A stretch of DNA of 64,000 nt, from contig VCMS01000375.1 of NCBI GenBank assembly GCA_022539475.1, forward strand, positions 1 to 64,000, in the 5' to 3' direction. Positions within the stretch are counted from its first letter, which is position 1, and the number at the start of each line of letters is the position of its first letter. The DNA comes from Gracilaria domingensis (taxonomy: Eukaryota > Rhodophyta > Florideophyceae > Gracilariales > Gracilariaceae). Shown piece after piece: positions 8,848 through 20,159 of the stretch. The notes under the pieces were generated by a model, which did no database searches, had not been told where the DNA came from, and saw only the letters and a list, made by a program, of their open reading frames with translations. The position numbers and the translations under genes were made by a program.

Positions 8848-9933
8848 ATGGAGCCAAGAGGATTGGGGAACCGGCAGATGAGGCGCTCCCGAAAGCCGCG
8901 GAAAGTTCGCAACCTCATGGCGCCGCATCTTCGAAGTGCGAAGAAGACAAAAAAAGGAGGGAAGAAGAGTAGTGAGGAAGCACAGAATCCGGAGACGAGT
9001 ATGAGCTCTAAATCTGAGAAAGCGAAACCAGCACCGGGGGACAAAGTGAAGCTTCCTATCGCGGGGAATGGAGGGGACAAGGTCCCAATTAGCACGGATG
9101 ATGTGGTGGCCATCGAGTCTACCGGCGACGTCAAAGACTATCGAAGAGAAATGCATGGCCACACATTGGGAGGGAAGCCGGGAGAGGATATAGTCGGTAT
9201 ATGGCGAGCTGATGTATCGAAGGAGCTCCATGCACCGTACCAGTATCCCTTTAAGTGTACGGATGAAGACTCCATTCCGAAGACCGTTGCGGACTTAAAC
9301 AAGATGGGTTTCTATGCTTGGGGCTTGAACTTCATGGCTTCGGGTAAGACCGTTCAGAACACCACGCCGCAGGTGCCGAGTAAGAAATCAGAGCATACCA
9401 ATGCGGCGTCCACGACAGAAGGGAAACCAGTGCGTATGGTGGAAACACCGAAACCCCCGCGTACATCGAGTGGGAAGCGGCTGCCACCTCAGGTAGCCCG
9501 GGCCAAAACACCAGGCAAACAACAGAAGAACAAAGGGGGGAAGGAAGTACCGCCCCCAGCGCCTGGGCCTGTGCCTAAAAATCCATCTAAGCAAGACCAA
9601 GATGGTACAAAGGTAGGAACTGCACAATTGACTACAACTCTAGAGAGTGCGGTCTCTGCATTACGGAAGCAACTAGCGATGAATGTGCAGTCTGGGTCGT
9701 CCAGAAATGGCACTGCTGAAGCGATTGCAATGGTTGGGAGTCGCAGTGGAGCTAGGATGGAAGTTGTGGATGTAGATGAAGTGGATGATGGTGACGTTGT
9801 CTTGGTGAAGGAGAGCTTGGCTGGAAACGTCAATGAACTATTCGACGAAGATAATGAATTACCTTCAGATGACGTGGATATGAGTCTGGCGTCGCTCAAG
9901 GTCACCCTGGACCATTATGAGTACCAGTCGTGA
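8848..9933 (+). CDS. Cassette copy 1: N-terminal part of the ParB-like gene (basic, disordered, SIM-like)
   Basis: The 361-residue frame begins with a very basic stretch (RQMRRSRKPRKVR), probably a nuclear or DNA-contact segment, then a modest globular part around GEDIVGIWRADVSKELHAPY, then a long Pro/Lys-rich linker. Near residue 310 an acidic run followed by DDGDVVLVKES resembles a SUMO-interacting motif; copy 2 has DDDVVLLSAR at the equivalent place. The last residues (LKVTLDHYEYQ) align with KVNLNQYRM of copy 2, just before the ParB/Srx domain. The ParB-like frame begins at once in another frame (9930), so the two are probably one gene with a break. The ATG at 8848 is preceded by TATATAATGG. 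Confidence 0.55.
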   Translation: MEPRGLGNRQMRRSRKPRKVRNLMAPHLRSAKKTKKGGKKSSEEAQNPETSMSSKSEKAKPAPGDKVKLPIAGNGGDKVPISTDDVVAIESTGDVKDYRREMHGHTLGGKPGEDIVGIWRADVSKELHAPYQYPFKCTDEDSIPKTVADLNKMGFYAWGLNFMASGKTVQNTTPQVPSKKSEHTNAASTTEGKPVRMVETPKPPRTSSGKRLPPQVARAKTPGKQQKNKGGKEVPPPAPGPVPKNPSKQDQDGTKVGTAQLTTTLESAVSALRKQLAMNVQSGSSRNGTAEAIAMVGSRSGARMEVVDVDEVDDGDVVLVKESLAGNVNELFDEDNELPSDDVDMSLASLKVTLDHYEYQS

Positions 9934-11465
9934 ATGTCGACATCGAACTAATCGAAATCCCGGACGCAACTGTGAGAGGGACAGTTCGGGAGCATGTTGA
10001 AGCTGTGAAGGCGGAGATTCGAAGGAAAGGGTTTCTTCAGGCCCTTGGAACGATGAGTGTTGCTATTTTGATCACGGGTAAGTCCGAGAAGGAGATGGTG
10101 GAGGTCAATCGCGTGAAAGTTACGTGTATCCTCATAGATGGGGCTGATCGTCTTGTGGCACTCAAGGAACTATGTAAGGAGGATGCAAAGATAAGAAAAC
10201 TGTGTCAAGGACTTACCGTTTCTTTATGGAGGAGAAAGGATGGACAAAAGATGAAAACGAGGGAGCTTCTGAGCCTGGGTAGGCTTTGAACGATGGACTG
10301 AAACAGGCCCGACTTATGAACTTCGCTGACAATGTTCATTCCATTGTATCCTTTATAACCGCGATGGTTGAAGAGGAGAAGAAAGTCTTGAACAACATGA
10401 CAAGGACCGCTGTAGCGGGTGCCTTAAGGCCTTAAGTATATGCGGAATCATAGGTCAGTACCATATCAGACATCTATCGAGGTTTGCGGATATGGGTTTG
10501 AAGGGGGCCAAGAGTCCTCGATTGCTGAAGTATTTGGAAAGTGTGTGTCGGAGTATAATGAAATTGGTATTACATGTATCTCCAGTGATGAGTTCTTTTC
10601 TATGGATGAGGACACAACTGATTTCACCCTGGACGCCATGACAGCATATTTTGCGAGGAGACGAGAGTCCAAACTGAAGGGCCGCTTTGAAGATATACGA
10701 AAGTATTTCTTTATATGCTGCGGGTCCCTAAATGAGCTGGCCGTTGAAGTATCGAAAAGAAAGAGACTGTCTCTGAAGGAAGTGTACGAGATCCAGATTG
10801 AAGTCACTAGGTTTGAGAAACTCAGCCTTCGTAAGTATCTTGCCACACAAGCCGCACGCCTGGAAACTGCAGTTACAAAGAAGCATTGGCGGAAAAATAT
10901 CGAGAAGGGTGGCTTATGCTCGTAAAAAGCTGAAGAAGTCCGTCGGAGGGATTTCAATTCGACTGTGGGGCCGTCTGCTACGGCGGGATGGGGAAAAGCG
11001 ACCACACCTAGGACCCAAGTCACTAAACCGGATACTCGGGCGTCGCGTTCTAAAATTATTAAGGCAAAGAATGCCGGGGAAGACGTTCAGGAAGTGGTAA
11101 GCGACGTGGTTTTGGTGGAGCCAAGTGGTGCGGGGTTGAGAAGGAGCACCAGAAGAAGTCGTCGAAGAAGGAAGATGACGAGCGATAACAACCCCAGGGC
11201 TCAGGAGAAGGCGAAAGCAAGCGAAGTGCCCCAAGATGAAACATTAGTCATCAATCATCTGCGTAAGCTCGGAGGGAAAGGGGTCAGAAGCTTCCTCAAA
11301 GCTCATCAAATCTCTTTCAGCAGCGACACGGACTCTGATTCAGCCCCGAATGTTGAGAGGCGAGGAGACGACACGGATCCTTTCGACGACACAGTCCCGG
11401 AAATTCTACCCCCGGGGCTGAAGAAAGCAGACGAAGGACCTTACGAGGGGGGGATTCGTGGTTGA
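9930..11465 (+). pseudogene. Cassette copy 1: ParB/sulfiredoxin-fold protein, broken
   Basis: The first 120 codons carry the ParB/Srx signature: VRGTVREHVEAVKAEIRRKG (partner-recognition helix region), then CILIDGADRLVALKEL, which matches the conserved hxxGxHRxxAL motif with Asp in place of the His. Copy 2 keeps DGLHRL. In bacteria and phages this fold is a CTPase/nuclease used in DNA partition, or a sulfiredoxin, and is often found next to N4/N6 DNA methyltransferases. The following frames (about 10300-10925 and 10965-11465) continue the similarity to copy 2 through a helical region (FADNVHSIVSF) and a basic GLRRSTRRSRRRRK patch. About three breaks separate the pieces. It is transcribed in the same direction as the dioxygenase-like frame at 11504. 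Confidence 0.65.
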
Positions 11466-11503
11466 AATTGTTGAAAGCAGTTCCTACTAAGTGACCTGCT
11501 GGA

Positions 11504-12637
11504 GTGGACGGGATTAAGTCAGTATATCCGTGGATGGAAGCGGTACATCTCCGGAAGGAGCACCGAGGCCATTTGCTCGAGCCGAAGGACTTTAAAGGAG
11601 TACATCATGCTGTGTTTTGGCATGCTGCGTATCAGGGTCAGAAGCTTCTCAACGAGGCGGTAGGAGAAGGGGAGGTTGATGATGGGACTCTATGGGCGAA
11701 GGCAGTGAAGAACGATTCCGTCACGTATATGTATTTTGTGAACATGAAGGCTGAGCTTCGGGAGAGAGGTTTCTGTATTTTGAAAGGCTTTGCTTGTGAC
11801 AACGACCTTTTGAAGATGGCTGAAAATCCCAGCAAGGTCATCGATGTGGATGTAAGCGTCGAGTTATTGGACTTCTTCACAAAAAGTTTCGAAGAAGCCC
11901 CAAACCTCAGGGTACCAGAGAATCGAACTACATGGATTTCTATAATCAACGCGGACATTGGGAGGTATATGACGACGAGAAAAGGTGTAGTGGACGAGCT
12001 GTGGAATAGAACGGAGACGCATTTGCTTGTGAAGAAGAGGGCGTTGTTAGATGCTCGGCTTAGTCAGATATGTGCGGCGTTGGGGCTGCAAGACAACTAG
12101 CAACCGAATGAGAGAATGTATGCACCGAAGACCGGAGGGAGGATCTTATGTACCGGAGTGGCTTGCCAGCGACAGCAACTACATACCGACTTCGAGACCT
12201 TGACAAACGAAGACAAGGTGGAGGGGAAGAACTCGGGGTACTTTGTGATGGTCTCCGGAACTGTGTCGTTCCCACTTTGGATATTTGAAGGATCCCACAG
12301 TCACTTTGCTGTAACAGCAAAGGCATTTGAAGGGTTGGCACGAGAAATGGTGGTGAGAAAGTTCTTTGTCCGACCTATTTCTGTGTTTATTGGGAGGGGG
12401 GATGTATTACATGTCGGTGCAGGCACTGAAGATGGAAGATTTCCGGAAAACTCACTGTTTCGATACCATATGTATATGGTACCAGAGAAGTACAGTTTGC
12501 CGGATGCAGTTCATCTGAATCACCATTTTCGGCCGACTTTTGTGGAAGAAGACGACCTCATGGGAATGAAGGACAACACAGGTGATCCTGCGGTGGACAT
12601 AGAATTGTTGGAGGATGGGGAGGACGAGGACGAATAG
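11504..12637 (+). pseudogene. Cassette copy 1: 2OG-Fe(II) dioxygenase-like protein, broken
   Basis: The frame runs from 11504 to 12637 with one internal stop. An N-terminal helical part contains HHAVFWHAAYQGQ and ELRERGFCILKGF, the latter typical of the first helix-strand of Fe(II)/2-oxoglutarate oxygenases. The double-stranded beta-helix follows: QLHTDFETL gives the HxD metal pair, GRGDVLHVGAG the distal His, and LFRYHMYMVP an Arg about 20 residues later that could bind 2-oxoglutarate. A long acidic tail continues past the final stop to about 12735. Such enzymes hydroxylate or demethylate nucleic acids or proteins; the substrate is unknown here. Whether it was a separate protein or the C-terminal half of the ParB-like protein is unclear, as no convincing ATG separates them in either copy. 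Confidence 0.65.
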
Positions 12638-12970
12638 GATGAGTTGATGGTCTAGGAAGGAGACAGCGACGAAGAAGACGAGAACTATGAAGCGCAGGGG
12701 ATGGAGGAAGAGACAGAGGATGAGGAGGAGAACTGAACGTGCCATGAATTTATGATTTTATGATATTGCAGTTAACGATTGGATATCCGGAGATGTCGTC
12801 AGCATGTGTTGTTGTTGTTGAAGATATTGATTGTTGTTTTGCGTAAAAACCTATGTCACAAGTGCTATATATATGTTCATATGTTTCCACAAAGTGACTT
12901 CATTAAGAAAGAGTTAAATGTTTGTTCTTTATCTATGTACTACTAATAACTATCGTAGTTAGTGTCTAAA

Positions 12971-14005
12971 TTATTTCTTCAATAGATGCCGAGTCTGGGG
13001 TCTAGGATGCTCTCCGAGTTCACACAAGTACCTCTTGAGGTTGACCCGTGGTTCGTGCTTGACGATACCCGCACACACAAGAAGTGCAACGAATAGGGTG
13101 TTTGTAAGAAGAGGGGAAATGCCTCTGTACATACGAAAGGCTGATGGTTCTAGCGACTCAGAAAGCGTGTGGGCGAAGAATAATGGGGTCACTCTGTTCA
13201 AAAACATTCTGATGGAGAGCAATACATCATGGAAAAAGAGAGCCTTTCTGAAGGAGTGTAGGACACAACGGATGTAGAGACAGAGCCTTTCCCATCGAGT
13301 TCCTACTCGGTGCGAGAGCGGAACAATGTTGTTAAAGGTGTTGCCTGTGGAGTAGAAGATAGAGAGTGCGTTCACGACGATAGTGAACAGCCCAAATAGA
13401 AATCCAGCTGAAAAAAAAGCTATAGAGGCTGTTCTGACAGAATCAATAAGATTGGAAGGGGATGGACGGAATTGATAGGTGACGAAGATGGAGAGATTGA
13501 GAGCGAAAAGGCCACCGACCGCTATACCCAAGTATTTATTCCTCAATATGGAGGAGGTGCTCGTCATGTGCGAAGGAATCATAGGTCCGAGAGCTAGGGT
13601 ACCGTATCTTGCGGCATGTAGGGAAAAAGCGAGGTCGAAGAGAATAATGTGTAACATGGTCTCCAGAATGCTATAGAGAATGGTGAAACCTAGCTGAGAA
13701 TGGCGAGAGGAGCGCTTGAATAGAAGCGCTTGGGCCAAGACGGGCTTGATGATACCGTAAAGCGCGCCTATGGCTACCGTTAACAATGAAGCAGATAACA
13801 CCATTGAAGGTGGCAAAAGCATGCTGAGAGGATTCTGAGAATAGAATCTTGACTGATATATATAATTTGAAAGCTCTGGGAGAGTTCGAATAGCATGAGT
13901 AAAGGGTGGGTGCTCCAGAATACTTTCGTGACGGGGTGTGTCATGTAGTATTTCATAGAGCTCATTGAGCTCATTCTGCAGTGCGGGAGTGGTGAGAGTT
14001 TGCAC
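12971..14005 (-). CDS. Multi-pass membrane protein of unknown function
   Basis: About 344 residues with roughly five hydrophobic segments: near residues 63-88 (LLPPSMVLSASLLTVAIGAL), 106-130 (LGFTILYSILETMLHIILF), 157-178 (YLGIAVGGLFALNLSIFVTY), 192-216 (IAFFSAGFLFGLFTIVVNAL) and 297-316 (LLTNTLFVALLVCAGIV). The N-terminus is hydrophilic and Leu-rich. I do not recognise the family. The frame has no ATG at its start: it is open back to 14098, where TAG|CTGGATG resembles a splice acceptor, so a first exon further upstream is likely. The gene stands alone between the cassette and the coiled-coil gene and could be an ordinary host gene. Confidence 0.55.
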   Translation of the reverse strand: MQTLTTPALQNELNELYEILHDTPRHESILEHPPFTHAIRTLPELSNYIYQSRFYSQNPLSMLLPPSMVLSASLLTVAIGALYGIIKPVLAQALLFKRSSRHSQLGFTILYSILETMLHIILFDLAFSLHAARYGTLALGPMIPSHMTSTSSILRNKYLGIAVGGLFALNLSIFVTYQFRPSPSNLIDSVRTASIAFFSAGFLFGLFTIVVNALSIFYSTGNTFNNIVPLSHRVGTRWERLCLYIRCVLHSFRKALFFHDVLLSIRMFLNRVTPLFFAHTLSESLEPSAFRMYRGISPLLTNTLFVALLVCAGIVKHEPRVNLKRYLCELGEHPRPQTRHLLKK

Positions 14006-14784
14006 CCCACGAATGTGAGCTTCTTCAGCATCGGAGTCGTACTGTAACTGAAGGCAGTTGTTGAAAGTGATGTACGTTGCATGTGGGAAAGCATCCAGCT
14101 AGATACGTCCAGAACGCAGTCGATTTAGCGGGATTTTCCGTGCTTGGTGTGTATTGCGAAAGACCATTGCGGAACAGTTTCGTTTTCGAATTCGTACCAA
14201 AGGAGAGTAAAAGGGGCTTTGAATGGTTGTAGAGATGCGGTACATTTATTCGTTAGAACGTGGACTGTTTGTGAGTTACAATACATACAAAAACAGCTCT
14301 ATTATTATGCTTCTTTAAAAGTGGAGGCTACTAACATGTAGAGAACATGGTTTTCATAAACGATTGATTAGACTGGTTCTTTTTATACTATACTATGAGA
14401 CGAGACATTGATATAAGTAAGGAAAAAGGTACATGGATGATGAATAATTGGTAATATGAAGAGGGGGAGACGGTTGAAAACTGGAGAATTGGGCTAGAAT
14501 TTATGAAATTATTTTTGAGAAACAACTTGTTTCACAGGGATAAGAACGGGTGCCAGGCAGTGGTGGTGAAAGTGCTTACACACATGACAGGGTTTTCGCG
14601 CCGTGATAAGTTCACGGAGTGCCTACGCACGAATAGAGTTTCGTCATCTCCCGTTTCGAATCCCTTCCGTTTCGGATCCCTTCTGTTTCCGTTCCTCTCC
14701 GTTCCCGTTCTCGTTCCCTTCCGCCCCTTGTCTTTTCATTTTCCTTCTTCCTGACGATACGTTCCCGCTCATTGAAATCTGATC
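14006..14784. other. Intergenic region upstream of two divergent genes
   Basis: It holds the 5' side of the membrane protein gene on the left and the leader of the coiled-coil gene on the right. The last 120 bases before 14785 are pyrimidine-rich with repeated CGTTCC-like words, like the leaders of other genes in the window. No RNA gene was recognised. Confidence 0.45.
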
Positions 14785-15600
14785 ATGAGCGGCAAGTCTC
14801 ATTCGAACGTGAAGTGGCCGTGGGATCCCAGCGATGGGGAGAGGTCTCATAAGAAGATTAAGAGGATTTTTGCGGAGGAAGATGAAGGGGAGGACAAGGA
14901 TGAGCTGGACTGGTGGTCGATGGCGATGTTGGGGTGCGCAGGGGCGATGGGGACCCGCATTAGTGAGGACGTTCGTCGACTGACGAAGAAGGTCACAGGA
15001 TTTGTTGCTAGGGAGCTAAGGGGATTGAAGGATGGGCAAAAAGAGTTGATGGGTAGAGTGCAGGAGCTGGAGAAGAAGCTAAAGGAACTCAGTGAGAAGC
15101 GGGAAGATGTACTTCAAGTCCGAGGTACTCCGGTGACTCCTGCGCTGAGGATTGTGAACGGGGTCGGGGTCGATGGGGCTAATGTGGATGCAGATGAGGA
15201 TGTGAGGGACTTTGTGCTGGCTACGGAGAGTTTGGGTGAGGATGAAATTGTTGCGGGTAACGAAGGGAAGAAGAGGGGCCGAAAGAGGAAGTACGGGGAG
15301 AAGAGGCCAATTTTGGCGAGGAAACTAGAGGTGGAGCGGGATGAAGTGAGGCCGAAGGTTGGAAAGGAGAAGAAGGAGAAGATGGACAAAATGAAGAAGA
15401 CTAGGGTTGGGTTCAGGTGTGTTCCGAAGCCGGTGTGGAAGGGAAGCAGCGTTGTAGGATATCAGGACAAGTGGAGCTCGGAGGATATGGAGGAAGAAGA
15501 AAATGAGGAGGAAGGGGACGATGATGTGGCGAAAGGGTTTGGGCCGTTGTCTTTTGCAGATGAGGAGATAGAGGAGGGTGGTGGCGGTGGACTCTTGTAA
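14785..15600 (+). CDS. Charged coiled-coil protein with TPVTP motif
   Basis: 271 residues. The centre (residues 70-110) is a coiled coil containing RVQELEKKLKELSEKRED. It is followed by VRGTPVTPALRIVNG, then a KKRGRKRKYGEKRP nuclear-localisation-like stretch with an AT-hook-like GRKRK, then an acidic tail ending in polyglycine. The order coiled coil, (S/T)PVTP, basic patch is the same as in the coiled-coil genes of the inverted-repeat arms, suggesting a small gene family. The ATG at 14785 follows a pyrimidine-rich leader. Function unknown; probably nuclear. Confidence 0.6.
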   Translation: MSGKSHSNVKWPWDPSDGERSHKKIKRIFAEEDEGEDKDELDWWSMAMLGCAGAMGTRISEDVRRLTKKVTGFVARELRGLKDGQKELMGRVQELEKKLKELSEKREDVLQVRGTPVTPALRIVNGVGVDGANVDADEDVRDFVLATESLGEDEIVAGNEGKKRGRKRKYGEKRPILARKLEVERDEVRPKVGKEKKEKMDKMKKTRVGFRCVPKPVWKGSSVVGYQDKWSSEDMEEEENEEEGDDDVAKGFGPLSFADEEIEEGGGGGLL

Positions 15601-17029
15601 GTAGAATGCAACTTGAAGTGGTATGGGGTTGGCGAGATGCATGCGCGCGGTTCCATAAGATGAATGTTGTACTAGGTAGTCGTAGTAATCATGACTATTC
15701 TAGAATATTTGCAGAAAATTAGCGAACATAAATATGGCGGCACAGGTGGACATCACATGATGTCCTCAGAGAAAGACAAATAATACGTCTGATACTTTCA
15801 TTTCGTGAACATATACTAGAAATCGTGTCGTACGTCAACCGTTCTGCATTGAATAGAGAAAACGCCGTAGTACATGAAAGCGTAGTATACAAAAAATTGA
15901 AATTAATTGCTTGCAGAAAGCCCTATACGCAATTTTTGCAGATTTTTTGACTTATTTCGTCCGATAATCGTGTTCTAGTGCACCTAAATAGCAAAACGAG
16001 AACACAGACGTACCGCTGAGGGGTGGAGGTGCGGCCAGGAACCGACGACGGGAAGAAGAGGCGGACGACCAGTAGGTACACTTGGCGCCGAATCGAACGT
16101 CCCGAGAGGGGGTGAGGAGCCGATAGGTCTCTCGGAAGAGCCACTGTGGGCGAAGGCGCCAAAAAGTGGCGGAGCGATGCGAAGGCGCCGATCACCACAA
16201 GGCGGCTCAGGTCGCGCATTCGTTGCGCATGGCGCGCCGACCTATTAGGGATACTACTGGCGGAGAGCGCCACCACGAGGGTGTGCAATCAACGCACTCG
16301 GGACCCCCACTCCTGGGGAATACTCCGCTACAAGCGCTGTGTCGCGCCATGACGCGCGCTACGCGCCGGGCGACGTTAGGCCCTGACCGTTCTGTGAAAG
16401 AGCGGCAGACTCCGGCAGATCTGTACAGCCACGGGGCGTGTCTGTTGGTAGGAGGGGTGTCTGTAGTATAGTACGCCCGATCGGTGGGAGTTGTACTAGA
16501 CCAAATGGTGACCTCACCCGGCTCTGAGCCCGGGTGTGTACTGTACCACATGGGACGCGTATGGGCACGGACGGCAAGGATTAATTAGTTTATTTTCATT
16601 AATCTTGAATTAATATCTGCTAAGTAGTATAGATATGTGGCCGGGGTGGCGCACCAAAAGTGCACCTCCCGGTGGCCCACGTGGCACAAGGCCCGTGAGA
16701 GCCGGAGGGGCGCTCGGGGGTACTAGACCCCCGAGGCGCCAATCTCCCACACCAGATGGTAAAGTCAAGCACCAACTAGGCTAATTCGACACCAGTTCGG
16801 TTCTACAGTCACCAATTGGTAAGTCTAGTCGTCGTCTATTAGTTTTGCTGACCTCGAGGGTTATACGTGCCTGCCGCACACCAGTGCAGGCGTATTTACT
16901 ACTTGGTGACCGTGCACTATAGGCAACGGCGGGTGCTGCCGACCTATTAGGTGTCACGTGTTTCACTCCTCCGCCGGGTCGAGCCCACGCAGGGCTCCCC
17001 ACTCACAGCTCGCACCGATCGGCTATACC
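15601..17029. other. Gene-poor region, GC-rich in its second half
   Basis: 15660-15960 is AT-rich. 16000-16570 and 16640-17030 are GC-rich and contain short shared words such as GCCGACCTATTAGG (near 16236 and 16938). No gene or RNA was recognised. Part of the right half may belong to the copia fossil or to other decayed repeats. Confidence 0.4.
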
Positions 17030-20000
17030 ACAGGATAGTGGGGATGGAGGTGACAGCGATATCGGAGAAGCTGGTGATGGGGATCATGGCAGCGCCGGGG
17101 GCGTGGGATGGATGCTTAACGGCGTTGGTGGAGACGGTGGTGCTGGCGAGAGTGACGTCAACGAGTTTGCTTACTGTATTCAGTGTAGTTCTAAATTTGC
17201 AAAAATGCGTACTTTTTCCCGTATTTTGAAGAGGTAATACAAGGCTTATATTACCTCTCCGTAATTTAAGTCCTTACAGAACAGAGCTGTAATATAATAT
17301 TGTAAAGTATCTCGGGGTACTGTATGCAAACCCGTATGGAAAAGGGCAGCACAAGAGCCCTGTGAAGAAAATCATCGGATCGCTGATGTCCGCTGCACGC
17401 ACAGACGAGGGGAAACTAGTGAACATCCGGCATTTGGTTATCGATGGCTCATCGCAGTGGGTCGTCGGCTGAAATGTTACTAACTATTGCGACATCTTGC
17501 GCGTTGACCAGCACGCCTCGAAGCTCCCCTCCGACACTATGGGTCAGTGCCAAGGATATATATCGCTTATTGATAGAGATATGCACACACACATACCTCA
17601 TACAGTTTTCACACACCGCGTGAGTTACTTGACGGCAGAAAACGAGAGCAAGCTGTTTTGCGTCACTGCTCACCTCGATGAAAACCTCGCTGGACGACCC
17701 TGGAAAGTGCTCAAGAAGATTGTGGACAAGGTTTTGGTCAAGACAGAGACATAACGGCACTGCAATCGCACAAAGACGCTCGCGGGGACGCTGCATGGAA
17801 AGGGGGAGATGAGGGCAAGAAGAGCAGGCACAAAGAATCTCAGGAGACTCTCCTGAAGATGCCACCGGACACTGGCAGACTGCTGCTGTGTCCGGGTATT
17901 TATTGTGCCAGACTCAGGCAGATCACAATGTTTCTCTGCGCAGGTGCAACCCACGCAGCGCGTGAGTAGCCTACGCAATTCAGTTTACAAACTGAATTCG
18001 GTGATGGTGGAACTTCTCTACCTACGCAGTGCCTACATTGCGTAGCCATCAACACAAAGTTGACAAACACGTCGGTGGGCACTCCAATTATACCGATATC
18101 AAGATACTATTGCAGAGAAACGAATTGTGGACGGAGGAAGTCGATAAGTACCTGCAATCCGTTTTAGAAGAATGCGCTTCCTGCAGAACCACGGCTAAGC
18201 CGAAGCCAAGTCGCAAGGTTTCCTTAAGTGCAATTTCAAGGTCCTTCAACGACGTCATGTGCGTAGACCACATGTTTCTCGATCATTACTGCGTGATGCA
18301 TGTAATGGATTCCGCGTCGCGATACTCAGCGAGGGCAGTTGTGGATGATACGTCCAGGCTGAAGGCAATTCTAGTGTTCGATGCGCATTGGCTGACACAG
18401 TTTTGAGAGCCCCTGGTCACCACGTATGACAAGGGTTTCAAAAGCAGCATCTTTACGTCCTTCCTCACCGAAAAAGGCATCGAGTGCCGACCTGTGCCAC
18501 CACGACGACACAATAAGAACGTCCTAGAGTCGAAACATCGGATCATCAGAGATGTTTTACTGAGCCTGAAAGAAGAAGATAACCACGAGGACTCGGACGA
18601 GTCAACTGCGCTCATCATACAACACGCAATCAGAGTGTCAAACGATTTGTACGGGAACGACGTGCTGTCGGCGCACGACCTGACGAAGAGATACTCCCGA
18701 CCCATTATGTGCGGCAGCATACCGAAACCACTCCTGGAGACCCTAATTGTCGCTCACCAGACACTTCTGGCAAAGCGTAAGCTGACGCTCATCCTCCGAA
18801 CGAGAACCTTCGAGGAAGCCCGCATCGTCGTCGGAGACGTAATGCAGATCTTCGTCAATAAGCAAAATGAGAAAAGGGGCAAATGGTCACAGAACAAACC
18901 AGTCTTCTCGTACGATATCTCCAACAGAACGGTAACCGTCCCCGGCGCGAAAGGAAGAAAGATCGACGCAGCAATCGAAGACGTAAAGCCTGCGATGTGC
19001 GACAACGAGCTAGCTCCTGCTGTGCGCAATGCTATCCGTGAAATGGACAGGAATCTTGAAGAAGTTATTGAAAAACTCAAGGACGATCCTGGAAGTGACG
19101 AAAAACTGAGAAATGCAGAAGAAGATCAAACTAGTACAACCACCGGACACGTAGACGAAGAGGAACCTGATCCTGTGGGTCCAAACCTCCCGACAGTTGG
19201 CGACAGGATTGAAGTATACTGGCCGATAGAAGTTCTACAAGGGTGCTGTGCACCAACACGATCCAGACACAGACATGTACGATGTACACTACAACGACGG
19301 CGAGAAGGAGAACCTGACATTGCAGAACGAGGTGTGGAATTTTGTTAAGGAGAACGCGAACTGCGATACGGAGACCGACGATCGAATGCAGCCAATAGAA
19401 GCAGCCAGAGTGCAACTGTCGCCCGCATAAGAACTGCAAATTGACGAGAAGGAATTAATCCAGAAGTACTTCGAAGCTTTCGGATCCGACAAGTTCATGT
19501 TGCACCAAGCGCAAGGCCTACTTTCATATGCGACACAGAATGCTTACGACAAGGAGGAAAAGTCCTTCAAGAAGATTGTACAAGCCGTAGCGGTCCCGCA
19601 GATCCTCACGAAGGCGAACATTGTTTCCAGTCATGTACTTTACAAGGTCAAACGTTGAGACGACGACTCACTCACACTGAAGGCAAGGATCGCAGTCCAC
19701 GTCCAAAAGGATCGCGATCGCATGTTGCTGAAAACCGACTCAGCTACCTGCTCGCCAGTTGGGATCCGAATCCTGATATAAGTTGCAACCATACATCGCT
19801 GGACCCTCGCCAAGGTCGACTTCAAGAGTGCGTTCTTGCGGACAGAAGCTGCTCGCGACGTTTACGTGATTTCCCCTCGAGAGTGCTGCACACGCTATAA
19901 ACACTATTGGTTGCTGCTATCTGCCGCTTATAGTCTCGCAAACGCCGGAGCAAAATGGAAAGAACTCAGAGACAATGTACTACGCCGCTTTGGTTCTGAA

Positions 20001-20159
20001 CAACTGGTGTACGTATCTCAATTGTTTTCCATAAAGGAGGATGGTTTAATGATCATCATTGCCGATAAAGTCGTGGACGATATTCTCTTCGCAAGTAAGA
20101 GGAAGAAGCTGACCTTTGTAATCAACCAGATTGTGGACGCCATTTTTCGTAACCGAGGT

